Below the pieces are notes generated by a model, which worked only from the letters and a program-made list of their open reading frames with translations, did not search any database and was not told where the DNA came from. From positions 1-12,801 of the forward strand of contig JAMYHX010000776.1 in NCBI GenBank assembly GCA_025529335.1: a DNA stretch of 12,801 nucleotides, given 5' to 3'. This document shows positions 1-8,291 of this stretch, one piece after another. How positions within the stretch are numbered: the stretch's first letter is position 1; each line of letters opens with the position of its first letter. Source of the stretch: Rhizopus sp. PT2906. Taxonomy: Eukaryota > Mucoromycota > Mucoromycetes > Mucorales > Rhizopodaceae. The translations under genes and the position numbers were made by a program.

Positions 1-540
1 ATGATGTGAGTGTACCCAATCAAGAACATGCTGGCCAGTTTTTGTTTCATCAAGAGCAATCAAGATTTTTCTATTTACAGTTGACATAATAGAATGCTGA
101 AAAAAAAAAAAAAAAAAAAAAAAAAGAGAGGCCTTTGCATTATTATCGCACTTATAAAATAAATAAACCGGGATTGCAGAAATTAATAGTACGAAATAGT
201 GATTTCAGTGGAAGCATTACTTCACTCCATTGTAACTAGTTTATGCGGAGCAAAATGAAAGATTCTTTGATAAGCGATTGTAAGAAAGCGCAGTCTTACT
301 TTGTTAGGTCATGCTTATTGATGTAATTCATTGCCAAGTTAAAATGTCTTTTGCAGATTTGGTAAAGTATATCATTATGAAACACATTGGATAAGTGCCG
401 TTTCAGAGTTGGCTTAAAAAATAGCCTAGGAGTTTGAATTTATTATAGGGTATGACGGTTGAAGCGACTTGTCAAAGTAACTGATTGATGGTATCATTTT
501 TTATGCAAGGCTTTTTTCTTGAGACTATTAAAGAAGACAT
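1..540. other. AT-rich upstream region without a recognisable gene
   Basis: No convincing coding region is seen. A GTGAGT at 6 and a CTATTTACAG ending at 80, followed at once by stop codons in every phase by about position 100, could be the last intron and terminal exon of a plus-strand gene lying before the window. There is too little sequence to support that. A 26-nt A run lies at 100-125 and A/T-rich AATAAA-like sequence at about 158-166, which would fit a 3' gene end. The rest has short interrupted frames only. Confidence 0.5.
100..125. repeat. A26 homopolymer
   Basis: An uninterrupted run of 26 A residues follows GCTG. It may be a simple length-variable microsatellite or the tail of an old retro-insertion. 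No target-site duplication is obvious around it. The run length is prone to sequencing and assembly error. Confidence 0.85.
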
Positions 541-769
541 ACCTAAATCTTTTCTCCTCTCTCTTTTTCTCTTTCTCTCCTTCACTCAATCAAGCAAAAA
601 AGGTGCAGCTCCTTTTCCTGTTTATACACTATAGGAACGTGTAATTTGCTTGAATATTTTATAGATGCTGATTCTTTTACTCCTTAAATAAATAAAAAGG
701 TGCAGACAATGACAACTACTGTCCCTTTTTCCTCTTTTTTCTTCTTTTCCATTTTCCCTCTTTATATAG
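541..769 (+). promoter_or_regulatory. CT-rich promoter/leader region of the PAK kinase gene
   Basis: Two pyrimidine-rich blocks (about 549-580 and 720-761) precede the kinase start, as is common around transcription starts of fungal genes. A 12-bp direct repeat AAAAAGGTGCAG occurs at 597-608 and 694-705. An ATG at 709 opens a 23-codon upstream ORF that ends at 778-780, two bases before the main ATG. TTTATATAG at 761-769 could be either part of the leader or a 3' splice site, in which case an unseen 5' exon would extend the kinase. No transcription start can be fixed from sequence. Confidence 0.4.
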
Positions 770-781
770 AAAACGAATGAA

Positions 782-2746
782 ATGATTGGTCATACTATAT
801 CCTCTGATAGATCACTCAAATCATTTAAATCACATTCAACTCTATCAAAGTCTCATGTCACAAAGGTATATAATACCGTACCCTTGACAGATCAAAAATC
901 CAGCGACGAAAAGATTCGACTGAAAGGCGTTTTGGATAAGTTTGTAAGCGGATTTGGTCAAGGTAATCATGAGTGCTGAAAATAAAGATCAAACTGTATT
1001 CAAACTATTGAATAGCAAACCCTCCAACGACAACAACCATGGACATTTCTTCTCCTTACAACACAAGACATGTCACTCATGTCGGATTCGATGCAACTAC
1101 AGGCGAATTTACGGGTTTACCTAAAGAATGGCATACGTTATTAAAGGCAAGCGGTATCACTCAAACAGAACAAGAACAAAATCCGCAGGTAATCTATCTC
1201 TTTTTTGTTATATATATCGTCTCTCCTCTATCTTTCTCTTTACTAAACTTCCACTCCTTGTATTGCACTCCTTATATATAGGCTGTCATTAATGCTATTG
1301 AATTTTATCAAGAATCAAGAGATGATGCTGTTTGGCAAAAAATACCCAATAAACGGAGTAGCGGTGCATCTTCTATTCTCAAAGCTGCAGGAGGAAATGT
1401 TATTACCAACTCTTTACGTAGATTGTCGAGACTAAAACTATCTGATTACACCAAAAGATCATCCGTAGTAAATATATACATATATATAAATATAGGCTGT
1501 GGAAGGAGAAACTGACGTTATGTTTAGTCTTCAGCTAGATCATCATTCATAGGTAACAACATATATATATATACAAGAATGAGGGGGGGATAGCGTAACT
1601 GACAATAATCATAGAAAAAACTACGGAACCAAGTACACCACCAGCATCATCATCAGCATCCATCATTTCGACTAATGAAGAAGAGGAAACGCCTGTTGTT
1701 AAGCGTAGACAAGTCAAGTCCACTTCTCCGGACAAGGATGTAGTTAGTCAACTAAGAGAGATTTGTATCAATAAGGATCCTACAGAGATATACTCTGATA
1801 TGGTTAAGATCGGTCAAGGGTAATTTTGAAGCTCAAGCGAGTCTTTACATATATTCCAAGAGCTCAAACATTTTTTTTTCTCTAGTGCATCCGGTGGTGT
1901 GTTTATCGCATATAATGCAGACAAGGTTCCAGTTGCGATCAAACAAATGAATTTAGCTCAGCAGCCAAAAAAAGAGCTCATCATGAATGAAATCCTTGTC
2001 ATGAAAAAGGCACAACATCCCAACATCGTCAACTACTTGGACTCATATCTTTGGAAAGGTGATCTCTGGGTTGTGATGGAATATATGGAAGGTGGTAGTC
2101 TGACAGATGTTGTGACCTGCAGCATGATGACAGAGGGTCAAATTGCTGCTGTCTGTAAACAAGTTTTACAGGGTCTGCATCATTTACATTCCAGTGGTGT
2201 TATCCATAGAGATATTAAGAGTGACAACATTTTACTAAACATGAAGGGAGATATTAAATTAAGTAAGTCTCCCCCCTCCTCCTGAATGAAACAAAACACT
2301 TACTCCTTTTTTTTTTCCCTGCAGCCGATTTTGGCTTTTGTGCTCAGCTAAATGAAAGTCATGCCAAGCGAACCACTATGGTAGGCACACCTTATTGGAT
2401 GGCACCTGAAGTTGTTACGCGCAAAGAATATGGTTCAAAGGTCGATGTCTGGTCACTGGGTATCTTGGCCATCGAAATGGTCGAAGGTGAACCTCCTTAT
2501 TTGAACGAAAACCCACTTCGCGCCCTGTTCCTGATTGCAACCAATGGTACGCCTAAACTCCAAAGTCCTGAATCGTTATCGGAGGTCTTTAGAGACTTTT
2601 TAACAAAATGTCTTGAAGTGGACCCCGAGTTACGTCCGTCAGCAGAGGATATGTTGAAACATCCTTTCCTCTCATTAGCTGATTCTCCGCGATCTCTTTC
2701 TCCTCTCATTCGTGCTGCCAAAGAAAGCACCGATTCCGAAGAGTAA
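782..2746 (+). CDS. PAK/Ste20-type Ser/Thr protein kinase with CRIB domain
   Basis: This is a p21-activated kinase: a Cdc42/Rac-GTP effector that phosphorylates Ser/Thr on polarity and MAPK targets. Predicted exons are 782-962, 1016-1188, 1282-1467 (or 1464), 1528-1552, 1615-1819, 1886-2262 and 2325-2746, giving about 522 aa. The CRIB motif lies at about residues 71-84 (ISSP...HVTHVG) followed by a PBD-like helix region to about 130. A Ser/Thr/Glu-rich linker runs to about 240. The kinase domain (about 250-500) has the glycine loop GQGASGG, catalytic K276, HRDIKSDN (364-371), DFG (384-386), activation-loop T400 in TMVGTPYWMAPE, and APE. All key residues are present, so it should be active. 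It has no PH domain and only about 70 residues before CRIB, which favours the Ste20/Pak1 class over Cla4. The 25-nt fourth exon is the only joining that keeps frame between 1467 and 1615. The start at 782 is the first in-frame ATG after a stop at 767-769, but that TAG could be a splice acceptor, so the N-terminus is uncertain. Confidence 0.9.
1528..1552 (+). other. 25-nt microexon of the PAK kinase gene
   Basis: A single intron from about 1465 to 1614 breaks the reading frame, and an exon beginning after the AG at 1495 runs into TAG at 1550. Using TTTAG ending at 1527 (CTGAC 12-16 nt upstream) and the donor GTAACA at 1553 (its own acceptor at 1614 is also preceded by CTGAC) leaves 25 nt. These encode S-S-A-R-S-S-F-I plus one base and restore frame into the linker before the kinase domain. 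Confidence 0.65.
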
Positions 2747-2750
2747 TAAA
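2745..2750 (+). terminator. AATAAA polyadenylation signal of the PAK gene
   Basis: The sequence GAGTAATAAA places the hexamer across the TAA stop at 2744-2746. It is the only exact AATAAA close to the gene end before the CT-rich leader of the kinesin gene, so the 3' UTR should be very short. Confidence 0.45.
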
Positions 2751-2798
2751 AAAAATACACATTGTTGCACGTCGTGACTACTTGACTCAGTTTCCAAC

Positions 2799-2847
2799 TT
2801 TTCTATCTCTCCTTTTTCTTTTTCTTTTCTTTTCTCTTTTTCTCTTT
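2799..2847 (+). promoter_or_regulatory. CT-rich tract in the kinesin promoter/leader
   Basis: A nearly pure pyrimidine tract lies about 45-93 bp ahead of the kinesin ATG, inside a 145-bp gap between the kinase stop and the kinesin start. Such tracts often sit beside fungal transcription starts. No TATA box is clear, so promoter and upstream 3' end must share very little DNA. Confidence 0.45.
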
Positions 2848-2891
2848 GTATCTATACTTCTAAGCCCTTTTTTTTCATTTCTTTTTCAATC

Positions 2892-5800
2892 ATGAGCGGC
2901 AATATTAAAGTTGTTGTCCGTTGTCGTCCCTTAAATGAAAGAGGTAAAATAAAGGAGTGCACAGAAAAAAGGGGTGATAGCAGTAACTGAAACAGGTGTC
3001 TTTGTATATAGAAAAAGCAAGAGGGGCCGAGAATCTCGTCCGTATGGAAGGAAATCAAACGATCATTACTAAAAAGAATGGAAAAGAAAATATTGTCAAG
3101 GCCTTCACTTTTGACCGTTCATATTGGTCGGTAGATAAAGATGATCCTGATTATGCCGACCAAGCACTGGTTTATAATGATTTAGGAAAAGAGTTATTGG
3201 ATCATGCGTTTGATGGATACAACTGTTGCATTTTTGCCTGTAAGTCACAGTCTTGTTGTTTTTCACTTTTATTCACTCTTCTTTAGATGGACAAACTGGT
3301 TCGGGAAAATCATATACAATGGTATTTAGGTACCAGTTTGCACACAACACAGTAGAAAAAGCTTATTTTTGATATTCATAGATGGGATATGGAGAGGATA
3401 AAGGAATTATACCAAGAACATGTGAGGAATTATTTGAAAGAATAGACGACTTATCTACTCCGGAACTCAGTTACCAAGTAGAAGTATCCTATATTGAGAT
3501 TTACAATGAAAAGGTTCGAGACTTGTTAAACCCAGCAAACAAAGGCAACCTCAAAGTCAGAGAACACCCAACGATTGGACCTTATGTCGAAGACCTCTCA
3601 CGGTTAGTCGTAGGCTCGTTTAAAGATATTGATCATTTAATGAATGAAGGAAATAAAGTAAAGAAAAGAAGAAGAAGAAAAAAAAAAAGAAATACCAAAG
3701 CGCTGTTATGTTAATTTTCTTTATTTATTTTTCATTTTTCTATCCTCCAATTTTATATGTCTATTCTTACACGCATAACAGGCCAGAACCGTTGCTTATA
3801 CCAACATGAACGCCACCTCCTCTCGATCTCACGCAGTATTCACACTCTTCTTATCTACAACCCGACAAGGCAAAACAGAAAAATCAGCGCGCATCAGTTT
3901 GGTTGACTTGGCAGGTAGTGAACGAGCAACATCAACGGGGGCTACGGGAGTTCGACTGAAAGAAGGTGCCAATATCAACAAATCATTGACGACACTAGGA
4001 AAGGTCATTGCATCATTAGCCGAACATCATCACAAGAAGAACGAACACATTCCTTATCGTGATTCCGTACTGACGTGGCTACTCAAGGATTCTCTCGGCG
4101 GTAACTCCAAGACAGCGATGGTCGCTGCTATCTCACCAGCAGATTATGACGAAACACTCAGCACGCTTCGATATGCAGATCAAGCCAAACGTATCAAGAA
4201 CAAGGCTGTTGTGAATGAGGATCCAAACACACGACTGATACGCGAGTTGAAACAGGAACTTCAGGCACTCAAGGATACACTGATGATTTACGCTCCAGAA
4301 GAGGTCGAAAGGATCGTGCAGCAAAAGAAGTCGGGCCAAAAGATCACAAACAGTAGTCGGTCATCCTCTGCCAGAGCTTCGCCCATGCTTCTCATTTCAC
4401 CTGAATCGCCTATCGTGACTCGACAGGGCACACGTCTGATGACAACTGAGCAAGTGCTGGAACAACTCGAGGCGTCTGAGAAGTTGCTTGAGCAAGTCAA
4501 TCAGACATGGGAAGAAAAGATGACGAAAACGGAGACAATTCATCGTGAACGTGAAAAGGCGTTGGAAGAACTGGGCGTAATTGTGGAAAAGAATAATATG
4601 GGCGTCTATGCGCCTAAATCCATTCATCTGATTAACTTGAGCGAGGATCCTTTGATCACCGAGTGCCTCATGTACCATATCAAACCAGGCACAACCCATG
4701 TAGGAAGACTTGGAAGTGATGCACCTGCAGATATCAGATTGAGTGGAGAGGAGATAATGGAAGACCATTGTCATTTTGAGAATGTGAAACAGAATGAGAG
4801 CGATGAGATGACGACTGTCACGATCTATCCACGTCCTCATTCGGTCACTCTTGTCAACGGCATGCGCATTCAAGAGCCAAAGGTTCTGCACAACGGATAC
4901 AGAATCATTTTTGGTTCAGGGTTACATCATCTCTTCCGATTTAATCATCCTGAAGAAGCCAAACGAATGCGCGAAAAACAGCAGCAGCAGGACGTAGATG
5001 AAGAACTCCCAGCCGATTGGAAGTTTGCGCATAGTGAAGCACTCTCCAAGTTTGTCAATCCATCCACAGACATAAACGCCATGACGGATGACGATATTCA
5101 GCAGCTCTATGTCGGAATCAGTAAAGTGCACGAGTTCCGAAGCAGAAAGCGTATCTCTTCCTCTGATGGTGGGATTCTTGACGATGACTCTGTCACAAGT
5201 ACATCAAATCTGTCACGTAGAACATCCGTTCGGTTCAGTCAAGTCTCATCCACAACAAGCCTTACAACAGAGCGTTCCGAAGAGCAGCAAAGGCAAGATG
5301 AACTCGAAGTCAAGTACCTGCAGGTCAAGCAAGAGATGGAGACTGTGTTAGAACAACAAAAGAGGGAATATGAAAACAAAATCAAGCGTATCTCTGCACA
5401 CTTGCCTCCAGGAACCACTCTGAGTTCAGACGATTTGTTGATAGGCTATACCTCCAAGAACGCATCAGAGTATCTGGTCAAAAAGACGCTTGCTCATTGG
5501 CGCCAATGGAGATATGTAAAGATGGCGGAAGGATGTCTTGTTCATGCAGTAGTCTTGAAGGAGGCTAACATAATGGCAAAGGAACTGGGTAAAAACGTCA
5601 CTTACCAATTCACTGTTGTCCATGACAACATGTCGGCCAGCCCTGTGTCCTTTTGGGAGGCAAGTTCAGCGCTTCAACCATTTGAGCGAGAAGTAGACGA
5701 TGCATTGATGGAGGAACCAAAGCCTTGCTTGGCTGTTCAAGTCATTGATCACATGCACAGAGTGGCCTATATCTGGTCTATTGCCAACATCAAGAACCGT

Positions 5801-8128
5801 TTGCGAAGTATGCGGCAGCTTTATGACTATACCGATCGTCCCTTGTTCTCTCATCCTCATTTCTTTCACCGGGACGACCCGTTTTATGAGACGCCTTGTC
5901 CTCGATACTCGTTGATTGGATTCGCTCGTGTTCCCTTGCGTAACCTCACCCTTCAATTGCATGCGGATAATCTCGTCGACATTTACTGTCGAAACACGGG
6001 CAAGGTGATGGGCCAACTTCGTGTGCTTGTCACGCCCATTGCTCGATCCATCTCTCGAAGATCGTTCAAACAAGCTCAAGAGAGATCCCTATCCGTCGTA
6101 AGCGAAAAGTATTTACTACATATTGGACAACAGCAAGTGTTTGAGATACGTATTCAGGAGGTCATTGGCATATCCGAATCCGATTTTACTCAAGTTCATG
6201 CCCAGTTCCACTTGTCATCTTTTGGTAACGTTGAGCCGAATTCAAGAGAGGACAAGGTATATCCTACTGAGCCAGTCAGTCAGTTTGGAGATAGTCCAGT
6301 CAAGTTTGATCATTGTCAGACATTATCGATTCACATTACAGAGAAAATGATGGGTGTTATCCTAGACGAAGGACTTACGATCGAGGTATTTGGTCAAGCC
6401 CAAGAGGATTACTTGTACCAGCTCGTCGATATGCCTCCTCAGACAGGCGCCATGACAGATATTCCCGTAAGCCGACGGTTTTCTCTCGATCGACGATTTT
6501 CTCTTGAAAAATCTACATATGATGGTATACTGATGGAGGAAAGACATGATGTTCTTGCCTGGATCCAAATAGCCGAGCTAGACTCTGAGGGCAATTATGC
6601 ACCGGTACCCGTCACTCATGATCCGATGGAAGCCTTCTCATTACGTCAAGGCATTCAACGACGTATCTCTCTAACTCTCGTTCATGATTCAGGCAATCAG
6701 TTTCAGTGGAAGAACATCAGCTGTTTGAAGATAGGTCAAGTGCGACTCGTTGATCAACAAGGAAGGCTATTAGAAACTACGTCAGCAGAACCAGTCGAGA
6801 TCCAGTTGTTCCCACAAACTGGGGCAGAGCTTGATAAAAGTGGTATTTCTCGTATGATGGCGCAGGGTCCATGGGACAGTTCACTGCACAACTCGATCTT
6901 TTTAAATCGTACGACTCCCTCACACCAGTATGTACAACTGACGCTCTCATGGCAAGTGAATTGTGACAAATGTGTGAGTCCGCTTCAGTTTGAATTGGAT
7001 TTTGCTGTGCAAATTCAAGGAAGAGACATGGGCATCTTTAGACAACTGTGGTCACCAGCACCTGCCAAACAGGTATACAAGGCGAGTGCAAAGTATGTCG
7101 TACATCTGAAACCCCAAATGACGCGCCAGGTACGTGAACTGTGGCGACTGAACACAGCAAACAAGTATGTTCGTGGGGAAGAGTTCATCGGGTCTTGGAA
7201 ACCGCGAGGTGTATCGTTGATTACGGAATACCGAGAGGCAAGACGAAAGATGGAGTATCGTGAGCATGTGGCTGCTTTTAGACATGCGTTATTGCTTGCA
7301 GGTCATCCACAGGCAAAAGAGATAAGAAGGGGTCAATTGGGTATAGAAGAAGAAAAGAAAGAAGAGAAGGTGATGGATAGTAAAGAGCTTTTGGAAAAGG
7401 TGATTCAACTGTGGACAAGAAAGTTTGGCACTCAAGAAGAGGTTAATATCTAAAGGAAAAATATAGCATGTTATTGATCTCTTTTTGATGATTCTAGATT
7501 ATATTCAATCAAGATCCACCGAGCGTTGGTTCCATGACTCCATCTACGAGTAGTCAGAGTATAAGGCATTCGAGTAGTAACCAGAGTATAAATGAATATC
7601 ATCAAAAGAATGTAAAGTTGATAGCCGATATTCAACAATTATATCCAAGGTAAATCGATATTCATGAGTTTAGAAGGCATTTAAACCAAAACTTGTCAAA
7701 CAGTGACACAGTGACTAAAAAAGGATATCTACTACATCCAAGAAACGTGGATGAAGAATGGCAGAAGTACTGGTTTGTACTAAGAAGGTAAAAGAAAGAT
7801 AAAAAAAAAATATAAAGGAATACTTATATTAGTAGGCCATATATCATTATATACCAAGATAATACAGAAACAGAAGAGTTGGGCGTCCTTCATCTTACTT
7901 CAGCCAGAGTTGACTATAAGTCAGAAATAGAAAAAATGCTTCAGGTAATATCATTTAAATAAATTGTACTACGCCAAGTCTATTTTACTTATTTATTAAT
8001 AGCGAAAGAATATGTTTGCTATTTATACCAGTAATAATGCTTATCTTTTAGAAGCTTTAGATTTTGATGATATGAAAGATTGGATTTCTAAAATTGATCA
8101 ATTTTATCCAGTGGATAACTTACAATAG
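2892..8128 (+). CDS. Kinesin-3 family motor (Unc104/KIF1A type) with FHA and PH domains
   Basis: This is a plus-end-directed microtubule motor that carries vesicles or endosomes; it matches KIF1A/Unc104 end to end. Predicted exons: 2892-2943, 3012-3239, 3287-3321, 3382-3657, 3782-7441, 7498-7649, 7704-7787, 7836-7944, 8003-8128, giving about 1573 aa. The motor (1-345) has P-loop GQTGSGKS (95-102), switch I NATSSRSH (207-214) and switch II DLAGSE (239-244). Neck and coiled coils are at about 345-365 and 418-462, FHA at about 488-587 (VGR...DHCHFENV...LVNG), another coiled coil at about 696-734, then the KIF1B/DUF3694-like stalk regions. The C-terminal PH domain (about 1471-1570: KKGYLLHP, WQKYWFVLRR, PYIIIY, DMKDWI) probably binds membrane phosphoinositides. 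An apparent stop at 7451-7453 lies in intron 5 (GTTAAT donor at 7442); the conserved PH exons after it show that the gene continues. ATG 2892 starts directly in the conserved first motor strand. Confidence 0.95.
3287..3321 (+). other. 35-nt exon encoding the kinesin P-loop
   Basis: The exon is bounded by TTTAG ending at 3286 and a GTATTT donor at 3322. It completes a split tyrosine codon and encodes GQTGSGKSYTM, i.e. the whole Walker A nucleotide-binding loop. Its length is not a multiple of three, so skipping it would remove the P-loop and shift the frame. Confidence 0.85.
6473..6508 (+). repeat. Tandem 18-bp coding repeat (RRFSLD/RRFSLE) in the kinesin
   Basis: Two adjacent imperfect 18-bp units encode RRFSLD and RRFSLE (residues about 1095-1106). 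Each unit contains an R-R-x-S sequence, the usual basophilic-kinase consensus. The duplication keeps frame. Confidence 0.8.
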
Positions 8129-8135
8129 GAGAAAA

Positions 8136-8141
8136 AATAAA
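8136..8141 (+). terminator. AATAAA polyadenylation signal of the kinesin gene
   Basis: An exact AATAAA begins 8 nt after the TAG stop at 8126-8128. A second copy at 8203-8208 lies just before the CT-rich leader of the next gene. Either could serve as the cleavage signal. Confidence 0.45.
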
Positions 8142-8225
8142 GAAACTCCTCCTTATTGTGTATATTCTTAACCACGCGTGATTGTTTTAACTTTCCGATT
8201 TTAATAAAAAGGCAAAAAACACACT

Positions 8226-8257
8226 GCCCCTTTTTTCCCTCTTTTCTCTCTTTCTTT
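8226..8257 (+). promoter_or_regulatory. CT-rich tract ahead of the novel SxIP gene
   Basis: A pyrimidine-rich block sits about 35-66 bp before the ATG at 8292, in the same position as the tract before the kinesin gene. It probably marks the transcription start region. TTTATAAG at 8282-8289 is too close to the ATG to be a useful TATA box. Confidence 0.4.
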
Positions 8258-8291
8258 ATTATTACTATTTTTATTGTGTCATTTATAAGCA

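Noticed and set aside
6..95. Last intron and terminal exon of an upstream gene
   Set aside because: A GTGAGT/TTTACAG pair and nearby stops are suggestive, but there is no exon sequence before position 6 to test the frame.
503..635. 42-codon ORF (ATG 503) as a first exon of the PAK gene
   Set aside because: Most of it is the CT-rich tract, which reads as Leu/Phe/Ser by composition, and no good donor joins it in frame to 770.
4133..7285. Minus-strand and alternative-frame ORFs across the kinesin exon
   Set aside because: They lie opposite a strongly conserved coding exon, have no recognisable domains, and are shadows of that gene.
7443..7453. Stop after V-N-I as the true C-terminus of the kinesin
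   Set aside because: The downstream exons encode an unmistakable kinesin-3 PH domain and join in frame through GT-AG introns, so this stop lies inside an intron.
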